Source of the DNA: Aselliscus stoliczkanus
Lineage: Eukaryota; Chordata; Mammalia; Chiroptera; Hipposideridae
Assembly (NCBI GenBank): GCA_033961575.1
Contig: CM066727.1
Coordinates: 155,047,434-155,111,433, forward strand
Direction: 5' to 3'
DNA length: 64,000 nucleotides
Part shown: one piece after another, positions 15,705 to 27,258 of the stretch
Position numbering within the stretch: position 1 is the stretch's first letter
Layout: every line of letters starts with the position of its first letter
The notes under the pieces: generated by a model
Told to the model about the DNA's origin: nothing
Seen by the model: the letters and a program-made list of their open reading frames with translations, nothing else
Databases searched by the model: none
Made by a program: the position numbers and the translations under genes

Positions 15705-16282
15705 TCTTCAAAAAGGTAAACACAGAGTTACCACATGACCCTGCAATTCCACTCCTAGATATATATCCAAAAGGATTGAAATCAGGTGTTCAAACAAAAA
15801 CCTGTACACACATATTCATAGCAGCACTATTCACAATAGACAAAAGGTGGAGACAACCCAAGTGTCTATCAACAGATGGCTGGATAAACAAAATACAGTA
15901 TGTCCATACAATGGGATATGATTCAAACATAAAAAAGAGTGAAGTACCGATACGTGCTACAACATGGACGAACCTTGAAAATAGGCTGAGTGAAAGAAGC
16001 CAGTCACAAAAGGTGACAAATTGTGTGATTCCATTTATATGAAATGTCCGGAACAGGCAAATTTATAGAGGCAGAAAGTAGATGAGTAGTTGCCAGGCGC
16101 TGGGGAAAGAGAGGAATAGGGAGTAACTGCTTAATGGGTACAGAGTTTCCTTTCGGGGTGATGGAATGTTCTGGAACCAGATAGTGGTAGTGGTTACACA
16201 ACATTGTGAATTTACTAAACACCACTGAGTTACCTGCTTTGAGATGGTTGAATTAGTGAGTTTTGTGTTATTTTACAATTTT
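15705..16282 (+). mobile_element. L1 3' fragment (ORF2 tail and 3' UTR)
   Basis: Broken reading frame with the L1 ORF2 C-terminal text 'PHDPAIPLLDIYP', 'IAALFTIDKRWRQPKCLST' and 'IQYVHTMGY', followed by an L1 3' UTR ('ggaactgcttaatgggtacagagtttcc'-type, 'ctgagttacctgctttgagatggttgaatt'). 5'-truncated and decayed. Confidence 0.85.
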
Positions 16283-16295
16283 AAAAAAGTGTGTG

Positions 16296-16414
16296 CTGGG
16301 CCGGCCGAGTGGCGTGGTGGTTAAGCGCTGGCTTGGGAAGTCAGCGGCCCTGGTTCGGTTCCACATATGAGGGCCAGTGACACTGCCCTCAAAAACAAAC
16401 ACAAACAAACAAAC
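16296..16414 (+). mobile_element. Short tRNA-headed SINE (type A)
   Basis: Head GGGCCGGCCGAGTGGCGTGG, body to CACTGCCCTC, tail enriched in AAAC units. The duplication AAAAAAGTGTGTG lies at 16283-16295 and 16415-16427, at the end of the preceding L1. Confidence 0.92.
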
Positions 16415-16429
16415 AAAAAAGTGTGTGTT

Positions 16430-18230
16430 GTGCAGTCCTTACTTGCACTTAACTTCTTGTCCTGTGTATTTCGTCTGCTTCCCCCAGGGCCTTTGCACAT
16501 GCTGGTCCTTCTAGCTGGGATGCTTGTCTTCCTTCTCTTCTCATAGTTAACACATCTTCATCCTTTGGATCCCAGCTTAACCATCAGGGAGTGGATCATT
16601 TGGCTGCTTAGTGAGGGCCAAGCCCCATCCCCCCAATTGCATGCTCAAGCACCATGTGCCACCGCAGTGGAGCACTTGTCTTGGTTACAATCATGATGTT
16701 TATATGTGTATGACAAATGTTTCCCCCACTGAACTGTAAGCTCCTGGAGAGAAAGGGGAACCTGTGTAGTTTTTGGTCCCTGATGTATCTTCAATGCCTG
16801 ACACATTGTAGGCATTCAGTAAATATTTATTGAGTGCATAAATTAATAAATGTCCGTACAGGAATTCTAACAGAGTCACTACCCCCATCAGCCCCATCTC
16901 AGATGGTTTCCCCATTGCTTCATCAAGCCTTCATAGCCACCATGACTTTTCGTAATTGCCACTGACTGGTCAGGATGAAGCCAAGAGAACCCAGAGATGG
17001 CCAAGCGGAGGGGCAACCTAACTCCTAGGCAGCTTAGGTGGCAGGACAGAGTTGGACAATACAGGTGAATTTCAGGTCTATTATTGGTATTAGGATGAGA
17101 GAAGTCAAGTGCCACTAGGGCAACAGTCTGGGTTGAAATTACGAACATGAGTCAAGTCAATGCTGCACAGGATGGGCTTTCCAAGGAATGCTTGTTGAAT
17201 GAATACCCAAGAGAATAACTTGCCGGGTAAGTGCCTGGCAAGTAACAAACATAATGATAGATTCTGGGGGTATTAAAGAGAAGCCTTGAGGACACTTGGT
17301 GGGTGGTGGGGTGTGGGATGGAGGGAGGGGGGTGTACAGAATGACTCTAGTGCGTAGTTGGGCCCTGCTCCCCTTTACCGAGGTGGGGAGCACTGGAGAA
17401 GGGGCAGGCTGGGGGAGAAATGATGAGATGAGTTCTGATGTTCTGATGTTGAAGTGCTTCTGAGATGGGGGAGAGCAGGTTCTGGGGAGTTGCAGAAGCC
17501 AGAGGCAGTGGGTAGGAGTGAATGTGAGGTGAGGCAGAAAGGGAGGACAGCTGGGTTTTAGTGATTATGGGAGGAGCTTGGGAAGAACCAGTTGGAGAGA
17601 GGGGCAGGAGCGGGGAGAACAGATGGTGTGCCATGTCCAAGGAGGAGGGTGGAGCTGGGGTCGAGACGCCAGGCTGGTCCCAGTCAGGAGGAGGGCAGGT
17701 CATGTTTCAGAAGGAAGAAAGGTGGGACATGGATGATGTTGCCATGTGGTGGGAACTTGGAATTATCAGCTTAGGGCTCCTGCTTTCTTTGTGAATGCGG
17801 AGGGAGGTCAAATGCTCAGAGAGACTGGGAGAGGGAACTGGGCTTGAGGGCACTGAAGAGGGTTTGAAAGAGCTGCAGTGGAGAACAGAAAGGGGGCTGG
17901 CAGGAGCGGTAGAAAGAGCCTGTGAGGGAAGAGGCCGGACCTGTAAGGTGGCTTGGTTTCTATGGGCGCAGCAGCCCGGGGGTGGAAACCAGGAAGGCAG
18001 CCAGCTCCATTGCCCAGGGGTGCTGCGTGGGTGCAATGGGCAACTGGGCGCAGACAGGGAAGGACATGAAGGCCAGAGGGTGTTGGGCTGCTGGGAGAAG
18101 GTAGAGGTGTGGGGAGGGGCTGGAGGTCTAGGTGAGTAAGAGTCTGAGATAGGCAGACGGAAATGAGGGAGTCAGAATCAGAAGCCCAGAGGGATGTGTC
18201 CAGTGAGTAGAATGTTTAATTTAATCTTTG
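16430..18230. other. Intergenic with decayed L2-like repeats
   Basis: No gene. L2 3'-end text is visible at 16735-16845. The purine-rich block at about 17400-18140 has the wording of internal L2 ('gaactgggcttgagggcactgaagagggtttgaaagagctgcagtggagaacagaaag') but is too diverged to delimit. Confidence 0.45.
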
Positions 18231-18245
18231 AAAAGAGCGGGTATT

Positions 18246-18349
18246 GGGCCGGCTGAGTGGCGCGGCGGTTAAGCGCTGGCTTGGGAAGCCAGCGGCCCCG
18301 GTTCGGGTCCCACTTATGAGGGCCAGTGACACTGCCCTCAAAAAAAAAA
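18246..18349 (+). mobile_element. Short tRNA-headed SINE (type A)
   Basis: Full-length short SINE with head GGGCCGGCTGAGTGGCGCGG. It is bracketed by the near-perfect duplication AAAAGAGCGG[G/A]TATT at 18231-18245 and 18350-18364. Confidence 0.92.
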
Positions 18350-18990
18350 AAAAGAGCGGATATTTTAGGAAAGACAAGCTCCGGGTTGTGGCTATAGAAG
18401 GGAGACTGAAATGGAGATGGGAAGGCCTTTGCACTTGAGAAGGTTAATGAACTGGGCTTCCAGGGCAGCAAAGAGGTGGAGAGATTGAAGGATGATGCTG
18501 AGGAAATAGGAAAGCTGTCAGAGGACTCTGGAAAGACTGAGGAGGGAGGGAAGGAAAAGAAAGCGGAGGACAAAGAATGGGGAAAAGCTGGATGGCTACA
18601 TGGACTCACAGCTTGGATGGTGATAGCTAGACACAAGTTTTCCCAGGCTATCCATCTGCAGGCCCTTTGCATGGGGGTGTGGTGGGGTGGGGTAGGGGCA
18701 CAAGCCTCTCAGGAGGGGCCAGCCACATTGGGGCTGTTGTTTCTGAGAAATCCAGCCCTGTGAACACTCTCTTCATTCAGGCCTTCAGCATCTCTTGCTG
18801 AGACCCCTGGAGCAGCCAGTGATGCACTTCCTGACCCCAGGGGCCTCTCTCTCTAGGCCCATCTATTCCCCAGAACCCTTTCCTGCCTCCCCATTGCCCA
18901 TCAGATGAACTCTGATCCTCTGATCTCTCCAGCCTCCTCTCTCAGCACACAGGCCACATTTGGGATTACTTGTACTTCCCTGAAGAGTCT

Positions 18991-18993
<3 letters not shown>

Positions 18994-19053
<60 letters not shown>
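18994..19053. repeat. (TC)n microsatellite
   Basis: About 30 uninterrupted TC units. It is long enough to be polymorphic, and it creates spurious Ser/Leu and Arg/Glu open frames. Confidence 0.98.
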
Positions 19054-19055
<2 letters not shown>

Positions 19056-20060
19056 CTCCAGGCTGTGCACAGGTGGCTTCTTCTTCCTGAAAGCCCTTCT
19101 CCACCCTCTTGGCTGGCTCCTGTCCCAGGCCTATTCTTCCTCCAGGAAGCTTTCCCTAATGACCCAAAACTGCCCTTCCCTGGGAGTTCCTAGAGTACTC
19201 TGGATTTTCCTTATCACAGAGCTGTCACAGCATTGTCATGTCTCTGCTCTGGCCTGCCTTCCTTGCTATGGATGGTGCAAGAGTTGGGTCTTAGGTCTCC
19301 GACGCCTGGCTCAGGGCCTGGCCCACTATGGAAGCTCACTAAAAATGAGGTCAATGAAAGGGCTAGTGGTTGGGTTGAGCTGGGCCGAGTTGCCAGTGGT
19401 TCAGAGGAACGATGTCTTGTGTCTTGTGACCTTTCTGGGAAGAAAGACAGTGTCCAGGGTGGATAAGAATTACCTAGAGAGCTTTTCATAATGCAGTCGC
19501 CCACTTCCCTGGAGGCCATATCGTCTGAGTTATGCATGGATGAGGATGGGGAGGGGCACATATACTTTGAGAAAGCTCCCTGAGGAATGCTGACCCTCCC
19601 CATTCTCCAGCTCCCCAGAGACCACTGTTGAAGGCTGAGTTCTGGGCCATCTTCAAGGTGATAACAACAGTTCTGGGGCTCAAACCAAGGTCTACTAGAC
19701 ACTGAAACCGCTGCACTTGACCTCCACACTGTGCCGCCCTCACATGACCTCCACTGCCACCCCCATCTGCATGATCTGAATCACCACTAACTACCATCTC
19801 AAGTGTTCACCATCATTTTGCTCCTCACCAGGTCTCTCACCCCATAGCCACCTCGGCCACACCCTCAGCACAGCTGTGTTTGGGGAAGCCGCTCCTGCTT
19901 AAGCCCACCTCCCTCTCCATGAGAGGGCTGGCCACTCTATGACAGCCATGCTTTTGCAGCCACTACCCATGAGCAGGCTGTGCCCTGACTGGGGTGCTTG
20001 TCCTTGAGATGCATCTTTGCCCCAGAGATCAATGTCCTTGATCACCCTAAGGTCCACGAA

Positions 20061-20061
<1 letters not shown>
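19054..20061. other. Intergenic, no gene seen
   Basis: A decayed L2/MIR-like patch lies at about 19060-19360 ('cttcctgaaagcccttctccac', 'tcccaggcctattcttcctccaggaagctttcccta'). Nothing else is recognisable. Confidence 0.45.
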
Positions 20062-20147
<86 letters not shown>

Positions 20148-20160
20148 AGAGTGTGTGTGT
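20062..20160. repeat. Compound (GT)n(GA)n(GT)n microsatellite
   Basis: Roughly 19 GT units, then about 22 GA units, a short ATTGAGA interruption and a further GTGTGTGTGT. The purine-only strand of the GA block is a potential H-DNA former. Confidence 0.97.
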
Positions 20161-22290
20161 TTCTGAGAGAGGGTCCACAGGATCTTTGAGCCTCTCCAAT
20201 TCACACTTGGAGAACTGTTCACCAGTCAAAATGCAATTCAGACACAGCTGACTCTAGACAACTCCCCCACCCTCACCCCATCATAGCCCTTCTCAAGCTC
20301 TATGTCTTTACGGGGTGCATTTTCCGTGATCTGCTTTCTCCATTACGTTGTCAGCTCAGGGCAGGGGTCACAATTCTTCACCCTTATTTTCTAGAGCTGC
20401 ACCAGAAAATGCTCATGTGATGCTTCCTATAACCAGAACATCTGTCTCATCTGTTACACTGTTCCACAAATTTCTTTTTTCAAGATGCCTACCCAAATAG
20501 ACTAGAAGACAAGCACTTCCTTACCCCAAGGTGACACCTCAGGCCTTACCCCTCAGATAACCTTGGCACTTCACTGTACAAAGAAAGGCCAAGTCCCTTG
20601 CCTTGATGACAATGGAAATGTGACATCTCCTGGACTGATGGGTTGTTCTACATTGGCCATCTAGCTGTCTGTTCCGGGAGGAATGCCCAAATGTCCAACC
20701 AAGGCTTCTAGATGTCTTCATATCAAGTTCCAAGTTATCAGTGGACTCATTGCACACCGCCTTTCATCCCCCCACCCCAGTTGCATCCCTCTTCCCTCCC
20801 CAATTCATCACTCTAGAGAATTTCCAGTTACTTTATTCCTCTATAGTGGGTGCCTTGTACTCCCTCATACTACCCAGAATACTGCATGGGTACTGTCCCA
20901 GCTGCAATGCCCCTGCCCCAGAACACCTCATTCCTTAAAGCTCTGCCCACCCTCCTTCCACATTCATTCATGAGTCTCCTTTGCCAAGAAGCTCTCTTTA
21001 ACCAAATTCACTCCTTCCACACCCAAGTTCCCTCCCTCCCTGACCCCAGCTTTAGACAGATTCTGGCTTATTCTGGAAGTGGCTCTGCTGCCCATCAGCA
21101 AACAAACACAATTCCTGTCCTCAGGCAGATTTCATCCCATCTTTGGGTAATGGACTGAAATGGGGACAGGGCTGGACAGTAGAGAGATTGTACGGGGGGC
21201 ACAGAGGGGAGTGAGGCCCCAGAGCCTAAGCTCTGGGCAGCCAACACTGGAGGTGGAGGCGGGCCACATTCCTGAAGAGAACACTGAGGTTCTCTCTTCT
21301 CTCTCGGAATGGTGGGGCTGCCCAGAGCCACAGACAGCAATTATCACAGTGCTCCAGGAATTCAAGTACCATCAGCAGTTTCCAAATAGTCTCCTGGGGC
21401 AACAGAAAACAGCTCTGGGTCTCCAAGACTTGTCCAGCAGTGGGCCAAGCAGGGGTTCCTCCCACCCTTGTAAAGGGCACAGAGTAGGGTTGGGGGCTGA
21501 CGTCAGGTTGAGAGTGGAGGGATCCGTATTCCACAACTCTGCAGTCAATTCCAGGGGAGCTGGGCAACCTCCAGGCTCTTGGCTTATCAGAGCTAGAAGG
21601 CAAGTTAGTGATTGCCTGTCTCCTTGTGGTTCCTGGGCCGGGGGCTGCACAAAGGCTGGGATGGGGGTTCTCGAGGTATAATTCATCTGGTGCAACAGGC
21701 TCTGAACGTTTCCCTGACAAGAGGCTGCAATCAAGTAACTCGGCCATAAAGAGACTGCTTTTTCCTGGGATTCTATCAACTGGGGTGGCACTGCTTGCTA
21801 TCTGCTGCAGATCAGAGTCTGTTCCATACATCTTCTGTTAACAAGAAACGGGGAAACAAATTAATCATTACTTACATGCAGTCTGCTCAGTCGGCAACAT
21901 TTTTCAAAGCATGACCTCCGTGGCAGTGGTAGGGGTGGGGATAGATTACAGAAGGTGTCTTTGGTGGTAAAAAGGTAGCAAACTATTAACCACTCTAACC
22001 CTGCAGAGGATGCAACTGAGGTCCAGAGAGGGAAAGTGATTTTCCAAGGTTGCACAGCAAACTATGGACTGATATCAAATTTGAACTCAAGTGTCCTACT
22101 CCTAGACCAGAGCACTTTGCATCAGGCCGCCTGCCCTCCCCACCTTCCCACGGACCACAAAGACTCTCATATACACGATTTATTCCATTTTACATTTGTG
22201 AGTCCCTATTCCTCATGACAGCCAGTGTGTGAAACACCCTCTCGATTCCCCTCTTCAGAGCCTTTGACCAATCTATGAGTATTTGTTCAA
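20161..22290. other. Intergenic with MIR pieces
   Basis: No gene. A MIR-like stretch lies at about 21985-22110 ('gcagaggatgcaactgaggtccagagagggaaagtgattttccaaggttgcacagcaaa'). The interval 21160-21850 is open in several overlapping frames on both strands, but none resembles a known protein or shows exon borders. Confidence 0.5.
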
Positions 22291-22294
22291 GAGT

Positions 22295-22580
22295 AAGTGC
22301 CAAAAGAGTCCATGTCCATACTATATGATTCTATTTATATAAACTACAAAATCAAATAAAAGTGATCTATGCTGCCACAAGCCAGTGATTATCCTTCACG
22401 GAGGTGGTGACTGGGAGGAGAATGAGAGGAGTTCTAGGGTGCTGGTCACGTTCTGTCTCTTGATCCAGGTTCTGGTTGCATAAGTGTGTTTAATCGGTGA
22501 AAACGTCTCAGGCTGTGTATACTAATGACATATGCATGTTAATGCATGTTTGTAATGGGCCAATTAAAAAATTTTAAAGG
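22295..22580 (+). mobile_element. L1 3' UTR fragment
   Basis: 'atatgattctatttatataaactacaaaatc ... gattatccttcacggaggtggtgactgggagg ... ggttctggttgcataagtgtgtttaatcggtgaaaa' follows the layout of old mammalian L1 3' ends. Non-coding. Confidence 0.55.
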
Positions 22581-23318
22581 TACGTGATCAATAAATACTT
22601 GTCATTGACTGATGGGAGAAAGCACATTGGGACATTTCCTGAGCAATGCTTTCAATACTGAACAGAGCTACTCCCTGGTAATGGTCCACAGTGCTGTGAA
22701 CGCTCTTCCTGCCCCCACCTCTTAGCTGGTTGGCCAAAGGCCTCAGCAGGGGCAGGCGCTCATCAGGACCAATAACTTCTGGCCCAGTTCTTGCCCAGCT
22801 TCCTGGGATTTGTGCCTGTTTGCAGTGAGTGAGGACCTTGAGGGAATGCCCAGTCTAGTAACAAAGAGAGGGCCTGCTTGCATCAATGGGAGGGAATGGT
22901 AGACATTAAATGTCCTCTTGAGAAAAGGTCAGCTGAAACCCAGAGCCTAGTGGGACTTTGAACTGTGAGCTGACTCAGGTGGACACAATGACATCACCTT
23001 TCAGATAGTTTCTGACCTGTCCAGTTCTTGGGAGAAGGATGCATCTGAGCATATGAGTGTGTATTGGTGCAAGTGTGTGCCTGGGAACATGCCTTTGCTG
23101 TAGCCGGTCCATCTGCCTGGAACATCTTGCCCACCCTGCCTGAAACCTGCCAGTCCTTGTTTCTACCTGGCAACATCCTAGGCAGGCTTCCAGGCTCAGC
23201 TCAAAGTTCTCATGTGGCCTGAACCTCCCTGCCTCCCAGGCAGGATTACTCCTGCCCTCCTGCTCCGGGGCCCACTGCATGACCCTGCATTTGGCCCCAA
23301 ACTCAAAAGAGTGATGTA

Positions 23319-23448
23319 TGGGGGCTGGCAGAGTGGCGCAGTGGTTAAGCGTTGGCTTGGGAAGCCAGCGGCCCTGGTTCGGGTCCCACATATGAGGGCC
23401 AGTGACACTGCTCTCAAAAAAAAAAAAAAAGAAAGAAAAAAAAAAAAA
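23319..23448 (+). mobile_element. Short tRNA-headed SINE (type A)
   Basis: Head GGGGCTGGCAGAGTGGCGCA, body and a long interrupted A tail. The short duplication AGTGATGT flanks it (left copy 23310-23317, right copy from 23449). Confidence 0.88.
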
Positions 23449-23519
23449 GTGATGTGTGTGCTATCTCCATGCCTGAATGGAGGGCAGGAACTCAAACCCC
23501 AGCTCTCCCTGGATTGTTT

Positions 23520-23920
23520 AAGGGACAAATATGTGCTTGGAGCTCTGGGATTAGGGTTAATCCCTCTAAACAATGAAAATCATTAGCAGATTAATTAAGA
23601 GCCTGTTTGGAGTGCTAATTCAAAGGCTAATAATCTTTTAGTTTAGGCAAGGTCTGATGCTTTGATAAGACCTGCCAATCATTGTTTACACTATTGATTA
23701 AGGTTGAGCCCTGGCTGTGGAATGCCTGAGTATGCAATTTACACATAATTCCTCTAGTAATTCAGGCATATTTTCCTTGTATTGACAAGCATTATAATGA
23801 CGATAATAAACTAAGGAAATCTCAGGTGAAACAACACATGGCTATGCTTGTCAATAGAGGTATAGCCATGAATTTCATGAATGCATTCCCTAAGCCCTTT
23901 TATGTTAAGGATGTTTGTCC
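23520..23920. other. AT-rich, repeat-free block; candidate conserved regulatory element
   Basis: Unlike its surroundings, this 400-base block has no recognisable transposon. It is dense in TAAT/ATTA homeodomain cores, TTGTTTAC (forkhead-type) and GATAA motifs. Two inverted repeats sit inside it: TATTGACAAGCA at 23780-23791 with TGCTTGTCAATA at 23845-23856, and CATGGCTAT at 23837-23845 with ATAGCCATG at 23862-23870. The enhancer reading is inference; conservation cannot be tested here. Confidence 0.35.
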
Positions 23921-23994
23921 AGGTTCTGATCAGAATATGAACTATTATATACAAGCTGCTCAATAGCATTCAATTATCAATCCAATCATTCATG

Positions 23995-24260
23995 CATTTA
24001 TTCAGCATATACTCAGCCCCACAATATTCCTAGGCTTCATGCCAGAAGCCTTGAGAAATACTTTCAAGTAAATAAGACATGATTCCTGCCCTCAAAGAGT
24101 TTGTCTTCCAGTGAGATTGGTGATCCCAACAACCCCATGAGAATACAAAATGCTATAAAGGAAGTACTTACAAGACATCCAGAGGAAGCCAGATCCTGAA
24201 TGGAAAGTTTGGGAAAAGTTCCTTGGGGGAGGTAGCATTTAGATTGGAATGAGTTGAATA
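23995..24260 (+). repeat. L2-like ancient LINE fragment
   Basis: 'tttattcagcatatactcagccccaca ... gacatgattcctgccctcaaagagtttgtcttccag' follows L2-type wording. Diverged, non-coding. Confidence 0.5.
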
Positions 24261-24340
24261 TATAGAATTTTGTTCATAGTAATATATTTTTTTCCTTCTA
24301 TAAAAGTAATGCACACTTCAGAATGGCCAAAACAAATCTT

Positions 24341-24499
24341 TTTTTTTTTTTTATAAACAATTTTATTATTATTATTTTATTTTATTTTTTTTTTTTTTTG
24401 AGGGCAGTGCCACTGGCCCTCATATGATGTGGGATCCGAACCGGGGCCGCTGGCCTCCCAAGCCAGCGCCCAACCACTGTGCCACTCGGCCGGCCCGCT
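24341..24499 (-). mobile_element. Short tRNA-headed SINE (type A) with long A/T tail
   Basis: An interrupted T-rich tail (24341-24402) is followed by the reversed SINE body and head ending GGCCGGCCCG. The duplication AAAACAAATCTT lies at 24329-24340 and 24500-24511. Confidence 0.9.
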
Positions 24500-24509
24500 A
24501 AAACAAATC

Positions 24510-24885
24510 TTGAAAAAAAAAGAAAATAGTTAGAAGAGCCACACTTCCTGATTTACACTTCTTACAAAGCTACAATGGCACTCTGTATCAAGTATCAAGA
24601 CTGTGAGTGATAGAATAAGGATGGATATAATAGATCAATGGAACAGATTTGACAGTGCAGAAATAAACCTATATGTTTATGGGTAACTGACTCATATGTT
24701 TTCTTCTGAGAGTTTTATAGTTTTACCTCTTACATTTAGTTCTTTGACTGTTTTGACTTAATTTTAGTATAGGGTTCCAAATTCATTGTGTTGTATGTGG
24801 ATACCCACTTATCCCAGTATCACTTGTTGAAAAGATTATTATTTACTCATTGAATTGTCCTGGCACCTGTACCAAACGGATAAAC
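24510..24885. mobile_element. Two abutting L1 ORF2 fragments, opposite strands
   Basis: 24520-24690 reads as plus-strand L1 ORF2 ('cacacttcctgatttacacttcttacaaagctacaa'). 24690-24880 reads as minus-strand L1 ORF2 ('gggttccaaattcattgtgttgtatgtggatacccacttatcccagtatcacttgttgaa'). Both are stop-riddled. An inversion or 5'-inverted insertion would explain the switch. Confidence 0.65.
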
Positions 24886-24887
24886 AG

Positions 24888-25358
24888 TTAACCAAGTTTA
24901 CTATGTGGAAGTGTTGAAAAGATTGCGTGAAAAAGTTAGACAACCTGAACTTTTCACCAATAATTCATGGCCCTTGCATCACAATAATGTACCAGCTCAG
25001 ACAACACTGTCTGTGTGGGATTTTTTGGCAGTAAACAAATAACTATATAGGAACACCCTACCTACTCACTGATCTGGCCCCCAATGACTTCTTTCTTTAC
25101 CTGAAGATAAAGGAAATATTGAAAGGAAGACATTTTGATGACATTCAGAACATCAAGGATAATATGACAATAGTTCTGATGTCCATTCCAGAAAAAGAGT
25201 TCCAAAATTGCTTTGAAAGGTGGACTAGGCACTGGGTTCAGTACATAGCTTCCCAAGGGGGGTACTTTGAAGGTGACTGGTGACTGTAGCGATATTCAGC
25301 AATGAGGTATGTAGCACTTTTTCTAGGATGAGTTCGTGAATGTAATTGTCCAACCTCG
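24888..25358 (+). mobile_element. Mariner transposase fossil (5'-truncated)
   Basis: From 24902 the sequence reads YVEVLKRLREKVRQ, then WPLHHNNVPAQTTLSVWDFL, then after a stop and frameshift DLAPNDFFLYLKIKE and FQNCFERWTRHWV, with YFEGDW ending at a TGA at 25281. These are the LHHDNAPAHTA and DLAPxDF catalytic blocks of mariner transposases. The second catalytic Asp is Asn here (HHNN), while the third (PND) is kept. The right end closes with a TIR-like CAACCTCG at 25351-25358 before TA. The left TIR and N-terminal part are missing. Confidence 0.85.
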
Positions 25359-25394
25359 TATATACAAATGGCCAACAAGCATTTGAAACTATGC

Positions 25395-26300
25395 TTTAGT
25401 CATTTGTCATTGGGAAAATGCATATCAAACCCACAATGGGATACCACTTCATACCTACTAGGTTGACTATAATCAAAAACACAGTCAATAACGTGTTGAC
25501 AAGGATGTGAAGAAATTGGAACCCTCATATATTGCATTATTGATGATAATGTAAAATGGTGCAGCCCTACCACACTGTAGAAAACAAAAAGTAAACACAG
25601 AATTACCATATGATCCAGCAATCCCACCCCTATTCCATTCCATACTCAAAAGAATTGAAAATGAGAACTCAAACAGATAATTATATGCTAATATTCACAG
25701 CAGCATTATTCACAATAGCCAAAAGGTGGAAACAACCCAAGTGTCCACCAACAGATGAGTGGATAAACAGTGTGACTCATCCATACAACGAAATATTACT
25801 TAGCCTCAAAAAGGAAGTAATTTCTGGGCCGGCTGAATGGCGCGGTGGTTAAGTGCTGGCTTGGGAAGCCAGCGGCCCCGGTTCGGGTCCCACATATGAG
25901 GGCCAGTGACACTGCCCTCAAAAAAAATAAAAAAAAATAAAAAATAAAAAAAGTAAGTAATTTCTGACACATGCTGACAACATGGATGACCCTTGAAGAC
26001 ATTATGCTAAGTGAAATAAGCTAATCACAACAAGACACATATTTTATTATTGCATTGATATGAAATATCCTGAATAGGCAAATTCACAGAGATAGTAAGT
26101 AGATTGGTGGTTGGCAGGGGCCAGGGAGAGGGGAAATACAGAGGGACTGCTAATGGGTGTGGGGTTTCTTTTTGGGGTGACGAAAAGGTTCTGGAATTAG
26201 GCATTGGTGACGATATACTAAAACCCACTGAATTGTATAGTTTAACAGGGTTAATTTTATGTTATGTGAATTATATCTCAATAAAATTCATAGTAAAATT
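25395..26300 (+). mobile_element. L1 ORF2 tail and 3' UTR, split by a SINE
   Basis: Old L1: 'catatcaaacccacaatgggataccacttcatacc', then ORF2 tail text 'IFTAALFTIAKRWKQPKCPPTDEWIN', then a 3' UTR ending 'ttaattttatgttatgtgaattatatctcaataaa'. Interrupted by the SINE at 25827-25954. No intact frame. Confidence 0.85.
25827..25954 (+). mobile_element. Short tRNA-headed SINE (type A), nested in L1
   Basis: Head GGCCGGCTGAATGGCGCGG, body to CACTGCCCTC, A-rich tail with T interruptions. The duplication AAGTAATTTCTG lies at 25815-25826 and 25955-25966. Confidence 0.92.
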
Positions 26301-26733
26301 CATAAAATTATCATAGTAAGTTTGGAAACAAAAGAAGAAAAAGTATCACCACATTCTGACCTGCAGGATGTCACCGGTGGGTGGACCCATCAGCAAAAAA
26401 AGATAAAAGAAGGAGTGAGTGTAACCAGTGTCCAGGGACTGGCTAGCTCCAGTGAGGAAGTCATGAAAGAATGTGGGCAAGAAGTAGGCTCCTATAATGA
26501 TCACCATCCACTGAATACTGCAAATGTGTCTATGGATTTATAAGAAACCAACACATGTTCACAATGTGTATGAACAGCGAACAGCAAGTAGGGAGAAGCA
26601 GTGTTTTTTACAATAGAGAGAAAATGGAAACACACAGAACAGCCCCTGCAGTTGTGTCGGAGAATGTCCCATGGAAAGATGTTCAAGATACATTAAGTGA
26701 CAAAAAGCATTCTCAATAAGAACCTGATTTTGC

Positions 26734-26769
26734 AAAACAAACAAACAAACAAACAAACAAACAAACAAA
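26734..26769. repeat. (CAAA)n microsatellite
   Basis: About nine AAAC units. Flanking sequence 26500-26930 is old, A/T-rich and repeat-like, but I could not assign it. Confidence 0.95.
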
Positions 26770-27212
26770 CCCACCTTTATATATGAGTGAAAATAGATAT
26801 GCTAAAATGTTACTGATGGGTTTTTGCTTGTGGACTTAGCTTGATTTTCTTTGTCTTGTGTTTTCTGCTTAAAATTATTTTTCTGTAATGAACATGTATT
26901 ACTTATATAATTAAAAGAATAAAGAGAAATGTGAATTTAGATAACATGGTACGGAGAAAACCTTATTTTGCCAATTTTCTGGTTATTCGTGGGAGAATCC
27001 AGTGAGTCCAAGGATGGTGGAAGGCAATATCAGTGGGTAAGCTAATAACTTGGAAGCGATTTGCTTTTGACTTTCAGCAACAAGGCAGAGCCGGGAGCTC
27101 AGAGGATGAAGGCAAGAACACGATTCTCAATATGTGGCATCTGATGAAGCCGGCAGTTCCGTACTGCCTATGGGCAGAAGGCAAAACACTTTAACTCACC
27201 ACAAGCAAGACC

Positions 27213-27258
27213 TTTCATTCATTCATTCAGGTATGCGTTCATTCATTCATTCACTCAC
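27213..27258. repeat. (CATT)n short tandem repeat
   Basis: Two runs of ATTC units separated by 'aggtatgcg'; the second merges with MIR/L2-like text ('tcactcacctgtttggtgagcatctgctttgtgtcaggcatgg'). Confidence 0.9.

Noticed and set aside
18901..19104. Arg-Glu and Ser-Leu open frames
   Set aside because: Translation of the (TC)n microsatellite.
20047..20251. Cys-Val, Thr-His and Arg-Glu open frames
   Set aside because: Translation of the compound GT/GA microsatellite.
21160..21831. Overlapping 173- and 201-codon frames on opposite strands
   Set aside because: No homology recognised, no splice or polyadenylation context, and mutual antisense overlap suggests chance.
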